NCBI RefSeq assembly: GCF_020564355.1
Contig: NZ_JAJCRR010000001.1
Coordinates: 186,001 to 250,000, forward strand
From: Lachnospira pectinoschiza
GTDB lineage: Bacteria > Bacillota > Clostridia > Lachnospirales > Lachnospiraceae
DNA length: 64,000 bases
Direction of reading: 5' to 3'
Made by a program: the position numbers and the translations under genes. The notes under the pieces are model-generated. The model did not search any database, was not told where the DNA came from, and saw nothing but the letters and a program-made list of their open reading frames with translations. Shown here piece by piece: positions 41,830 through 49,594 of the stretch (the stretch's first letter is position 1; every line of letters begins with the position of its first letter).

Positions 41830-43269
41830 ATGAAGGGAATGACTTTGGAAGCTGTTGCAAAAGCCTGTGATGGAATATATCATGGCAGTGACGGCGACAA
41901 AATAAAAGAAGTTTCAGCTATTACAACAGACAGCAGGCAGATACAGCCACAGGGAATGTTTATTGCGATTAAGGGTGCAAGAAGTGACGGGCATGCTTAT
42001 ATTGATTCCTGTTATGAAAAAGGAGCGCTCTGCTGTATTTCCGAGCAGGAGCTTCCGGGAGAGAAAAGACCGTACATTCAGGTAGAATCCTCACTTCAGG
42101 CATTAAAAGACATTGCGCAGTTATACCGCGCCAATCTGGATATCAAAGTGGTCGGTATTACGGGAAGTGTCGGAAAGACCAGTACAAAGGAAACGATTGC
42201 AGCAGTTCTTTCACAGAAGTACAAAGTATTAAAGACACAGGGCAACTTCAATAATGAAATCGGACTGCCGCTTACCATTTTCAGACTGACGGAGGAAGAT
42301 GAAATCGCTGTTTTGGAAATGGGTATCAGTGATTTCGGTGAAATGACCCGTCTGACAAAGATTGCACAGCCGGACATTTGTGTCATTACCAATATCGGCT
42401 TGTGTCATTTGGAAAATTTAAAGAGCCGTGACGGCATTTTAAAGGCAAAAACAGAGATTTTTAAATCCATGAATCCGGATGGCACGGTTATTTTAAACGG
42501 AGATGACGATAAGCTCATTACAATCTCAGAAGTTTACGGCAAAAAGCCGGTATTTTTCGGTATTAAAAATACAGCGGGAATCTATGCGGATCATATTGAA
42601 AATTTAGGACTGGAAGGCGTCCGCTGCCGGATTCATATGGCAGCAGATAATGCTGTTCAGACGGAGAATCAGACTGAAAATGCGGCAGAAGATTTTACTG
42701 TGCAGATTCCGGTTGCGGGAGAGCATATGGTGTATAATGCCATGGCAGCAGCGGCAGTCGGTGAGGCACTCGGACTGACCGCAGAGCAGATAAAAACAGG
42801 CATTGAGGGCATGGAAACGATTGCCGGACGAAATCATATTATCCGGGAAAACGGATTTCTGATTTTAGATGACTGCTATAATGCAAATCCGGTTTCTATG
42901 AAAGCGTCTGTTGATGTGCTGGATACGGCAAAGGGGCGCAAGGTCTGCATTTTAGGTGATATGTTTGAACTGGGTGAAAATGAAAAGCAGCTCCACTACG
43001 AAGTCGGCAGTTATCTGGCACAAAAGCAGATGGATGTTTTGCTGACGGTAGGTGCGCTGTCAACGTCGATTGCGCAGGGTGCCAAAGATTACCGGAAGAA
43101 TCATGCCGGTGCGTATCCATGCAGTGTGCATACATTTACAACAAAAGAGGAACTTATTGCACAATTGCCTGCACTTTTAAAGCAGGGGGACAATATTTTG
43201 GTAAAAGCATCCCATGCAATGGAGTTTCCAAAGGTGATTGAAGCAATTACAGAAATGACACAGGAATAA
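41830..43269 (+). CDS. murF: UDP-MurNAc-tripeptide--D-Ala-D-Ala ligase
   Basis: 479 residues. N-terminal substrate domain (TTDSRQIQPQGMFIAIKG), ATP loop VVGITGSVGKTSTKE, NFNNEIGLPLTI, and LILDDCYNANPVSMKASVD. Adds the dipeptide to the muropeptide precursor. ATG at 41830 follows GGAGAG; five upstream codons are in frame. Operon with ddl. Confidence 0.95.
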   Translation: MKGMTLEAVAKACDGIYHGSDGDKIKEVSAITTDSRQIQPQGMFIAIKGARSDGHAYIDSCYEKGALCCISEQELPGEKRPYIQVESSLQALKDIAQLYRANLDIKVVGITGSVGKTSTKETIAAVLSQKYKVLKTQGNFNNEIGLPLTIFRLTEEDEIAVLEMGISDFGEMTRLTKIAQPDICVITNIGLCHLENLKSRDGILKAKTEIFKSMNPDGTVILNGDDDKLITISEVYGKKPVFFGIKNTAGIYADHIENLGLEGVRCRIHMAADNAVQTENQTENAAEDFTVQIPVAGEHMVYNAMAAAAVGEALGLTAEQIKTGIEGMETIAGRNHIIRENGFLILDDCYNANPVSMKASVDVLDTAKGRKVCILGDMFELGENEKQLHYEVGSYLAQKQMDVLLTVGALSTSIAQGAKDYRKNHAGAYPCSVHTFTTKEELIAQLPALLKQGDNILVKASHAMEFPKVIEAITEMTQE

Positions 43270-43276
43270 TTGATTA

Positions 43277-43370
43277 TTTGTGTTGCGGGCATGACAAAAA
43301 ACTCTTATCGCAGAAGGAAATTAAATTCAATCTGAGATTCTTTTGATATTGTAATGCCTGCGGATTGGAG
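43277..43370 (+). repeat. Modular palindromic element, copy 5 (murF - lipoprotein)
   Basis: Aligns with copy 2 over its right ~95 bases: TTTGTG-TTGCGGGC-ATGACAAA (43277-43298), CTCTTATCGCAGAA (43302-43315), AATTxAATTCA, GATTC, then AATGCCTGCGG-ATTGGAG (43353-43370), the last bases being the ribosome site of the lipoprotein gene. Loop TTGCGGGC (43283-43290) can pair with tail GCCTGCGG (43356-43363) at all eight positions using three G-U pairs. Confidence 0.75.
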
Positions 43371-43379
43371 GAAGAACAC

Positions 43380-43721
43380 ATGAAAAAAATGAAAAAATTA
43401 AGCGCGCTGATGCTCGTATTGGTATTATCTTTATCCTTTGTGGCATGCGGCGGCAGCAAATCCATTACAGGTACATGGACTGTAGACGGAACGGATGCCG
43501 ATATTTCAAAGCTTGAATTAAAGGACGACGGAACGGGAAGTATCAGCCTTGGTGACAGCATTTCTTTAAATATTACGTATACGACAGAAAAAGATAAGCT
43601 GACAATTACCATGTCTTATCTGGGACAGACAGAATCCGATGAGTATACATATACGTTAAAGAAGGGCAAGCTGACATTAACAGACAGCAGCCAGACACAG
43701 ATTACATTTGTAAAGCAGTAA
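43380..43721 (+). CDS. Small lipoprotein
   Basis: 113 residues. MKKMKKLSALMLVLVLSLS followed by the lipobox FVACGG, then ITGTWTVDGTDADISKLELKDDGTG, a lipocalin-like or META-like beta sheet of unknown role. TTGGAGGAAG precedes the ATG at 43380; the in-frame TTG at 43365 overlaps that site. Its ribosome site is contributed by the upstream palindromic element. Confidence 0.8.
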   Translation: MKKMKKLSALMLVLVLSLSFVACGGSKSITGTWTVDGTDADISKLELKDDGTGSISLGDSISLNITYTTEKDKLTITMSYLGQTESDEYTYTLKKGKLTLTDSSQTQITFVKQ

Positions 43722-43724
43722 ATA

Positions 43725-43885
43725 AAAAAGATACCGGGTATATCACACAGATGTTTACTTTCGAGTAAAAGCAAACATCTGTGATGGCAGATGAGAAATC
43801 GCATGCGCGAATTTCTCATCGCCTCTTCGCAACAAGTTGCTCAGAAATGAGAAGCAGCAGGATTTTATATACCGGGTATCTTTTT
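43725..43885 (+). terminator. Terminator whose loop carries a palindromic element
   Basis: The arm at 43725-43743 (AAAAAGATACCGGGTATAT) and the arm at 43867-43885 (ATATACCGGGTATCTTTTT) are complementary at 18 of 19 positions, and the right arm ends in T. The loop of about 123 bases consists of element copy 4, as if this had inserted into the loop. Confidence 0.72.
43749..43845 (+). repeat. Modular palindromic element, copy 4
   Basis: CAGATGTTTACTT...AAAGCAAACATCTG (43749-43782) and GATGAGAAAT...ATTTCTCATC (43790-43820), then CGCCTCTTCGCAACAAG and TGCTCAGAA, nearly the same as copy 3 at 33311-33405. Stem positions differing between the copies are mostly compensated or G-U. Confidence 0.8.
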
Positions 43886-43922
43886 AGTTATTGGAATTTT
43901 TAAATATTTTTTATATTAGGGG

Positions 43923-44088
43923 TTTACAAAATCTATTTTATATGGTATTCTTAATTACGTAATAGATATCTATTATATTTATTTTATTTTATTCGGATAA
44001 ATTCTAGTTTTAAGTCATTCCAAAGGGATACATTCCCAGTCGGAAAATTATCACATTTTAACAACTCAGAAGAAAGAGAGGTATTTTA
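43923..44088 (+). promoter_or_regulatory. Promoter and structured leader of the Tad-like locus
   Basis: TTTACA (43923-43928), 17 bases, TATTCT (43946-43951). The ~130-base leader contains the palindrome AATAGATATCTATT (43961-43974) and a nested hairpin TTCC-AAA-GGGA..TCCC-AGTC-GGAA (about 44017-44045). AAAGAGAGG precedes the first gene. No known riboswitch class recognised. Confidence 0.6.
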
Positions 44089-44089
44089 G

Positions 44090-44272
44090 ATGCACGATAT
44101 TATTGAACATTACGGGAAGGTCATTGTGGCGCTTGCAGGAGTTCTTGCGGCTGTTTTGCTGACGGTTGCGGTTGTAAAGATTGTGAATACCAAGACGACA
44201 ACGGCGGTAGATAACATTTCTTATGAACAGCAGATTCAGGATGCCATCAGCGGAGAGGGGAGTAAAGAATAG
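44090..44272 (+). CDS. Small single-TM protein, first gene of the Tad-like locus
   Basis: 60 residues: MHDIIEHYGKVIVALAGVLAA... one transmembrane helix (VIVALAGVLAAVLLTVAVV) and a short polar C-terminus with SYEQQIQDAISGEG. No family recognised. Possibly a pilin-like or assembly subunit, judged only from size, topology and place before the CpaF ATPase (three bases). Confidence 0.65.
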   Translation: MHDIIEHYGKVIVALAGVLAAVLLTVAVVKIVNTKTTTAVDNISYEQQIQDAISGEGSKE

Positions 44273-44275
44273 GGA

Positions 44276-45310
44276 TTGGAAAAAGAACAGGGATTAAAAG
44301 GATACATCCGGCAGAATCGTGCAGAACTGTTTCGGGAAATAGAAGACCTGATACAGAATGAAGATGTTACGGATATTGAGTGGGACGGTTATTATCTGTG
44401 GGTTACAGATTTAAAGAAAGGCTGTTACTGCCATAATATCCGGTTAAATGAGGAATATGTGGATAATCTTGCAATCCGGCTTGCCAACATTATGAAAGTG
44501 CCGTTTAACAGGGCATATCCGATATTGGAGGCCAATACGGAAGATTTGCGCATATCCATCTGGCATGAATCCCGCTGTACCAAAAAGAGTATGGCAATCC
44601 GTAAAATCCCGACAAGGCTGAGATTCCGCCATCAGGATATTGTACAGGCTGGTTATGCGCCGGAGACGCTGATTAATCTGCTTGAAAATTGTGTGACTGC
44701 ACACTGCAATATTGTGATTGGCGGGCAGCCGCACGCCGGAAAGACGGAATTGCTCAAATATTTGTCCACATTTATTCCGGCAAATGAAAAGGTCGGTGTG
44801 TATGAAGACAATCAGGAAATCCATTATCGTAAAATTAATCCGGGGAAAAAATGTGCGGAGTTTTTTGTGGATGAGAAGTTTTCATATTCACAGATTATCA
44901 GAGCGGGACTGCGGCATAATATTGACTGGACACTTTTGTCGGAGTCGAGAGGACCGGAGGTGCTGGATTTGTTAAACAGCCTGTCAACGGGGGCAAGCTG
45001 TATGACAACGATACATCTGGACGATGTGCGGGGGCTGCCGGACAGAATGTATAATATGCTGGGCTCGTGTGATATTACAGAACGCTTCATCAATAACATT
45101 TACAAATATATTGATGTCGGGGTGCTGGTTGAGTGCGATGCAAAGGAAAGGCGGCGGATTACACAGATGGCATTTTACGACAATGAGGGCGGCAGGAATA
45201 CCTGTACGGTGTTATATGACAGAGAAGGGAAAACACCGCAGCAGATACCGGAAGCCTATCAGCGCCGTTTTCTGCGGTATGGGATTGAGAATCCGTATCA
45301 GACAGCATGA
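44276..45310 (+). CDS. CpaF/TadA-type secretion ATPase
   Basis: 344 residues. N-terminal domain (~1-125), Walker A GGQPHAGKTE (~149-158), atypical Walker B region WTLLSESRGPEVLDLL and histidine box CMTTIHLDD. This is the hexameric motor of Tad/Flp pili and related type II/IV systems. TTG start just after the previous gene, with GGAGAGGGGAG some distance upstream. Shorter than many CpaF proteins (about 400-450 residues) because the N-terminal extension is small. Confidence 0.85.
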   Translation: MEKEQGLKGYIRQNRAELFREIEDLIQNEDVTDIEWDGYYLWVTDLKKGCYCHNIRLNEEYVDNLAIRLANIMKVPFNRAYPILEANTEDLRISIWHESRCTKKSMAIRKIPTRLRFRHQDIVQAGYAPETLINLLENCVTAHCNIVIGGQPHAGKTELLKYLSTFIPANEKVGVYEDNQEIHYRKINPGKKCAEFFVDEKFSYSQIIRAGLRHNIDWTLLSESRGPEVLDLLNSLSTGASCMTTIHLDDVRGLPDRMYNMLGSCDITERFINNIYKYIDVGVLVECDAKERRRITQMAFYDNEGGRNTCTVLYDREGKTPQQIPEAYQRRFLRYGIENPYQTA

Positions 45311-45347
45311 GTTTTTGTGCAAGAGGGGAATAATCAGGGGAGGAAGC

Positions 45348-46832
45348 ATGAAAAAAATTAAATATAGAAATGTAAGGCAGTATTTTTCTTATCGGAGAAT
45401 ACAGCAGAAAGCAGGGGAGAGCGGAGCTACCTGTACACCACAGGGGTATGCAGGCATATTTGGGGCAGTAATGGTCATAACCGTCCTTACAGGGTGGTTT
45501 TACAGATTACAGCCGATATGGATTTTTATGGTGATGGCAGCGGGAATACTTTGTATTCCCGCGGTGACCGCCGCGTATTTTTCAGGGAAAGAAAAGAAAA
45601 AGAAATTTCACGATGTAGATGTATATATTCATCAGATGATTTATTCATTTGAACGACAGCCCAAAATTCTTACGGCACTTGAAGATACGCTGAAAGTCAC
45701 GGATCATAAAATGAAAAATTGTATCATTGCGGCAATACAGGAAATGCAGTATGGGACAACAAAAGATGTGTATCGCATGGCACTTAAAAACATTGAAAAA
45801 GAATATGCGTGTTCAAGAATTACAACACTGCATACTTTTTTAACACAGGTGGAAGAAAAAGGCGGGGAGTATAAAAGTTCACTGGAAATACTGCGGTGCG
45901 ATGCAGACCACTGGGTAAAACGGGTATATCAGTTTCAGGAGGAAATAAGACGCATAAAACAGATAACGGCAATCGGAGTAGTACTGAGTTTTCTGATGGC
46001 ATCGGTATCTGTGCTGGTTACATATATCTGTGAAAATACATCTGAAATCAGGCTGGATATTACACATGAACCGCTATATCAGGTGGTATCCTGTACATTT
46101 TTAATTTTATGTATGATGTATTACACTTATATGCAGATCCGGCATGACTGTGACTGGCTGGTTAAACAGCGCAGTGATAAGGCGGCAGAAAGAGATTATC
46201 AAATGGCATTTCATACCGACTTAAAGAAACTTCACCGCAGTCTGATACCGATTCTTGTTATAATGGCAGGCATAAGCGGCATTCTGGCATATTACGGATG
46301 GTATCTGTGGTGTGCCGTGGCGGCGGTATGCGGTATTTATTTGTGGATTGTGCCACAAATTAACCGGCAGGCGGCATTGAAGCGTTTGAAGAAAGATTTG
46401 TATTATTCATTTGCAGACTGGCTCAGGGACGTAGCACTCAACCTTTCGGAGGAATCACTTGCAATGGCAATTGAAGATACGTATGATACAGCACCGGTGA
46501 TTATGAAAGAGTCGCTGGAACAGTTTATTTATGCGATTGAAGAAAATCCTTCAGATGTAACACCGTATTATTCTTTTTTAAATCAGTTTGAGGTAACGGA
46601 TATCTCATCTTCGGTACGTATTTTATACTCGCTCAGCGAAAATGATGCGCAGAGTATTGATACAACCATCAAAACGCTTCTCACAAGAAATTATGAATTG
46701 ATGAATCAGTATGAAACGGCAGACAATGCAGACCATATCAGTATAATGCGTTTTTCAGAATATATTCCGACTTTTTTTGTAGCAGTGAAGGTGGCAGCAG
46801 ATATGCTGCTAGTTATTACAAATTATTTGTAA
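45348..46832 (+). CDS. TadB/TadC-like inner membrane platform protein
   Basis: 494 residues. Two early membrane segments (YAGIFGAVMVITVLTGWFY, IFMVMAAGILCIPAVTAAYF), a cytoplasmic helical part (IHQMIYSFERQPKILTALEDTLK) resembling the T2SS-F domain, a middle TM pair, a further cytoplasmic part (SFADWLRDVALNLSEESLAMAIEDTY) and a final TM segment. It reads as two F-type halves in one chain, replacing separate TadB and TadC. Starts at ATG 45348 after GGGGAGGAAG; a long open frame before that in CpaF's shadow is not used. Confidence 0.78.
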   Translation: MKKIKYRNVRQYFSYRRIQQKAGESGATCTPQGYAGIFGAVMVITVLTGWFYRLQPIWIFMVMAAGILCIPAVTAAYFSGKEKKKKFHDVDVYIHQMIYSFERQPKILTALEDTLKVTDHKMKNCIIAAIQEMQYGTTKDVYRMALKNIEKEYACSRITTLHTFLTQVEEKGGEYKSSLEILRCDADHWVKRVYQFQEEIRRIKQITAIGVVLSFLMASVSVLVTYICENTSEIRLDITHEPLYQVVSCTFLILCMMYYTYMQIRHDCDWLVKQRSDKAAERDYQMAFHTDLKKLHRSLIPILVIMAGISGILAYYGWYLWCAVAAVCGIYLWIVPQINRQAALKRLKKDLYYSFADWLRDVALNLSEESLAMAIEDTYDTAPVIMKESLEQFIYAIEENPSDVTPYYSFLNQFEVTDISSSVRILYSLSENDAQSIDTTIKTLLTRNYELMNQYETADNADHISIMRFSEYIPTFFVAVKVAADMLLVITNYL

Positions 46833-46864
46833 TCGTTGGGCGTGTACGCAGAAAGGGGAAAACA

Positions 46865-46969
46865 ATGGATACAATAGTAGATTTATATGGAGATGCGGTT
46901 ACTTCATTTATTTTTATGGGCGCAGTTATTGCGGTTTTCATAAAGATTTTACTCAAGGTGTGTGTATAG
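46865..46969 (+). CDS. 34-residue single-TM peptide (Tad-like locus)
   Basis: Starts MDTIVDLYGDAVTSFIFMG and is almost entirely one hydrophobic helix. AGAAAGGGG precedes the ATG. Its stop codon overlaps the AGGAGG ribosome site of the next peptide. Too short for automatic gene finding, but position, ribosome sites and composition support it. Confidence 0.7.
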   Translation: MDTIVDLYGDAVTSFIFMGAVIAVFIKILLKVCV

Positions 46970-46978
46970 GAGGACGGT

Positions 46979-47119
46979 ATGGGCGACTTGATTGCAATGG
47001 TAAAGGATGCCGTTGTGCCGCTGGCAGGATTTATGGCAGTAACGGCAATGCTGGGTGTGGTTATTGTAATGTATAAACAGACCATTATGGCAGTGATTAA
47101 TACACTGCTGTACAGATAA
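46979..47119 (+). CDS. 46-residue pilin-like single-TM peptide (Tad-like locus)
   Basis: MGDLIAMVKDAVVPLAGFM, one hydrophobic helix (VVPLAGFMAVTAMLGVVIVM) and a short amphipathic C-terminus ending LLYR. TAGGAGGACGG precedes the ATG. Similar in size and layout to Flp-type mini-pilins, though without a clear prepilin peptidase site; no prepilin peptidase gene is nearby. Confidence 0.7.
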   Translation: MGDLIAMVKDAVVPLAGFMAVTAMLGVVIVMYKQTIMAVINTLLYR

Positions 47120-47128
47120 GGTACGGGT

Positions 47129-47221
47129 ATGAAAAATCCTTAAATGTAAGATTTTTATAAAGCTGTCTGTGCCGCAGATGTCACGGACAGCTGTTTGGGA
47201 CAAAGCATTTGCGGAATGGAG
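47129..47221 (+). repeat. Modular palindromic element, copy 6 (inside Tad-like locus)
   Basis: First hairpin 47129-47159 (TATGAAAAATC/GATTTTTATA, one bulge). Second hairpin AGCTGTCTGTG (47161-47171)/CACGGACAGCT (47182-47192) with loop CCGCAGAT (47172-47179). Tail ATTTGCGG (47207-47214) then AATGGAG, the next gene's ribosome site. The loop pairs with the tail at all eight positions (one G-U), although both differ from copy 2. Confidence 0.78.
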
Positions 47222-47227
47222 ATGAGT

Positions 47228-47605
47228 ATGAAATCAATAATAGAAAGTTCGGCATATTGTATAATCCTTGTTATCATGTGTTATATGGCGATAGGGTTTA
47301 TACAGATGAACATGGACGTAAACAAGGTAAATGAAGTTTCCAAATACGTGCAGGATTACATGGAAGTGCATGGAAAAAGCACCGGTGATGATGCGGCCGG
47401 GTATACACTGGATGCAGCTACATTAGACCACATTAATTCTCACGTAAGCAGATACGGCATGACGGCGGCGGTAACGTATGATACTGCAACTTCCGGGAAC
47501 GTGTATTACAAGCTGGAGCTGAAATACGCATTAAAAATGCCGTTTCTGAACCTGAATGCAAATCATACATACGATGCGATTGCAAGAACGCCAAAGACGG
47601 CATAG
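47228..47605 (+). CDS. TadE-like/pseudopilin protein
   Basis: 125 residues: MKSIIESSAYCIILVIMCYM, a pilin-like N-terminal hydrophobic helix, followed by an outer domain with YGMTAAVTYDTATSGNVYYKLELKYALKM. Fits the minor pilin/TadE-type topology. ATG at 47228 follows GGAATGGAG from the upstream element. Confidence 0.68.
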   Translation: MKSIIESSAYCIILVIMCYMAIGFIQMNMDVNKVNEVSKYVQDYMEVHGKSTGDDAAGYTLDAATLDHINSHVSRYGMTAAVTYDTATSGNVYYKLELKYALKMPFLNLNANHTYDAIARTPKTA

Positions 47606-47703
47606 GGAAGTGATTGGGGAAAACGTGATTTAGAAAAAGCTGAGCCGGAAAGTGTTCGTGTTTAGGGGAAAATAATGTAAGAAAACAGGAAGGGGAGAAC
47701 TTC

Positions 47704-48099
47704 ATGAGAACGGTCATAACCGGAGGAGGTTTTTTGGTTGTCACAGCGCTGTGTGTGCTGATCCACTGTTCCATCATCAGTACCAACATGAGGGACAATG
47801 AGGTAAGCAACAGCCTTGACAAGGCATCGGATTATGCAGTGGATGTCATGGGTGACATTTATCTGCGCCTTGATTACAGTCAGGGAAATACAGCAGCCTA
47901 TATGCAGGAGCTGATACAGGGTTTCTGCAGGGCGGTGAATGAAAAAATCGGCACGGATGGGGAGCTGTCAGTGCAGGTTGTAAAGGCGGATATCGAAAAC
48001 GGTAATTTTGACATTATCGTGACGGAAGATTACGACTATCCGTTAAGGGGCAAAAAGGGAAGCTGTTCGTATGAAAAGGCATTTTCCTTTGAGCCGTAA
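47704..48099 (+). CDS. Second TadE-like/pseudopilin protein
   Basis: 131 residues: MRTVITGGGFLVVTALCVLIHC, single N-terminal TM, then a helical region DNEVSNSLDKASDYAVDVMGDIYLRLDY and a beta part. Same topology as the preceding protein. AGGAAGGGGAG lies before the ATG. Last gene of the putative secretion locus. Confidence 0.66.
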   Translation: MRTVITGGGFLVVTALCVLIHCSIISTNMRDNEVSNSLDKASDYAVDVMGDIYLRLDYSQGNTAAYMQELIQGFCRAVNEKIGTDGELSVQVVKADIENGNFDIIVTEDYDYPLRGKKGSCSYEKAFSFEP

Positions 48100-48157
48100 T
48101 AACCAAAGAAGCAGATCACAATGAAGCGGTTAAGAAGCGGCATACCATAAATGTACC

Positions 48158-48213
48158 TTGAAAATTTAATACTGCACGGTAATTTACCCATGGACAGGCG
48201 GCGCCTGTTCCAT
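48158..48213 (+). promoter_or_regulatory. Weak promoter and palindrome before the repeat protein gene
   Basis: TTGAAA (48158-48163), 16 bases, TAATTT (48180-48185). Just downstream ATGGACAGGC (48190-48199) and GCCTGTTCCAT (48203-48213) form a GC-rich hairpin with one bulged base. Confidence 0.45.
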
Positions 48214-48252
48214 TATAATAAAGTATAACGCTAAAGAAGGGGAGAAAATTTT

Positions 48253-49422
48253 ATGACAAGATTAAAAGCATTATTAAAGAAAGCAGACAAGGCGGCAGTC
48301 ATCGGAATGACAGCTGCGGCAGTAGCAATGGCGACACTGGGTGCAGGAGGGGTAAAGACTTACGCATCCGATTATTCCGTACAGAAGTATGTGGACAGCT
48401 CCGATGAAAGCCTTGTGCTTGACGGGGATACATGGCACTGCTACAAAAACGGACAGATTGACTATGATTATGACGGCATTGCCTTAAACGAATACGGCTG
48501 GTGGAAGGTTAATAACGGTGAAGTTGATTTTTCCTATTCAGGAATGGTGTTAAACCAGTACGGCTGGTGGTATGTCAATAACGGCGGACTGGACGGCAGC
48601 TACAGCGGCATGGGTGTAAATGAGTACGGCTGGTGGAAGTATGACAACGGAACGGTTGACTTTAACTACAGCGGCATTGCCTTAAATGACTATGGCTGGT
48701 GGAAGTTTGTAAACGGCAGCATTGATTTTGGTGCCAACGGACTGGACTTTGATGAAGCAACCAATACATGGTGGTATTTTAACGGCGGTGCGATTGATTT
48801 CGCATTTGACGGTATGGCATTAAATGACTACGGCTGGTGGAAAGTCAACAACGGTTCGGTAAACTTCGGCTTTAACGGCTTATGCAGCAACGAGTATGGC
48901 ACATGGAAGTTTAATAACGGAACGGTTGACTTTGGCTACAACGGATTTGCCGCAGACGGCGAGAATACATGGTACGTCGTAAACGGCAGGGTAGCGACAG
49001 AATACTCCGGCACGGTAGACGGAAAGGAAGTCAGAAACGGTCAGGTCATTGATACGGTTGTGATTGAGGTCAGACATCATGGCAGAACACCGGAACTGGC
49101 AAATACAACAGGAAATATTACGGTACAGCCGGATTTGACAGGACCTGTTGAATATATTGAGTATGTTACAGTACAGGTGGACAAGGATGGAAATATTGTA
49201 GAGCCGGTGTATGCAGAAAATGAATGGTATCCGGATGATTATGGAATAAATTCAACTGAATTTCCTGATTATGTGATTAATTCGATTGTGCTTGAAGACG
49301 GTAAATTTTTCTGTACAAAAGAAGAAACAAATCTTAATGAGTTTTGCGCACAGGATTTGCGTTCATATGTTCATGATGGTGTAGTTGATGTTTATTTAAA
49401 CTGGTTCAGATATGTAGGATAA
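48253..49422 (+). CDS. Secreted protein with W/G/N-rich cell-wall-type repeats
   Basis: 389 residues. Signal peptide ends near KTYA. Residues ~55-265 are about nine imperfect repeats of ~20-23 residues with the core EYGWWKVNNGxVDFxYSG, akin to the aromatic cell-wall/choline-binding type repeats. The C-terminal ~120 residues are a separate domain without match (VIEVRHHGRTPELAN ... YLNWFRYVG). Likely attached non-covalently to the cell surface. AAGGGGAG before the ATG. Confidence 0.8.
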   Translation: MTRLKALLKKADKAAVIGMTAAAVAMATLGAGGVKTYASDYSVQKYVDSSDESLVLDGDTWHCYKNGQIDYDYDGIALNEYGWWKVNNGEVDFSYSGMVLNQYGWWYVNNGGLDGSYSGMGVNEYGWWKYDNGTVDFNYSGIALNDYGWWKFVNGSIDFGANGLDFDEATNTWWYFNGGAIDFAFDGMALNDYGWWKVNNGSVNFGFNGLCSNEYGTWKFNNGTVDFGYNGFAADGENTWYVVNGRVATEYSGTVDGKEVRNGQVIDTVVIEVRHHGRTPELANTTGNITVQPDLTGPVEYIEYVTVQVDKDGNIVEPVYAENEWYPDDYGINSTEFPDYVINSIVLEDGKFFCTKEETNLNEFCAQDLRSYVHDGVVDVYLNWFRYVG

Positions 49423-49453
49423 CAGTAAAACAATTAAATATAAAATATATGAG

Positions 49454-49490
49454 ATACCGCTTGTGAAATTTCCGCAGGCGGTATTTTGTT
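49454..49490 (+). terminator. Terminator after the repeat protein gene
   Basis: ATACCGC (49454-49460)/GCGGTAT (49478-49484), followed by TTTGTTT. Confidence 0.72.
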
Positions 49491-49594
49491 TATCTGTTTT
49501 AAAGTTTTTGTCTAGTATATTTATATTGTAACTATTAATCAGGTTTATTTGTAACTCATTTACAACAGATTCTATTTAAACGGAGGAATAAAGT

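Noticed and set aside
45024..45347. 108 extra codons at the front of the TadB/C-like protein
   Set aside because: They overlap cpaF in another frame, have no ribosome site and no similarity; ATG 45348 with GGGGAGGAAG is the start.
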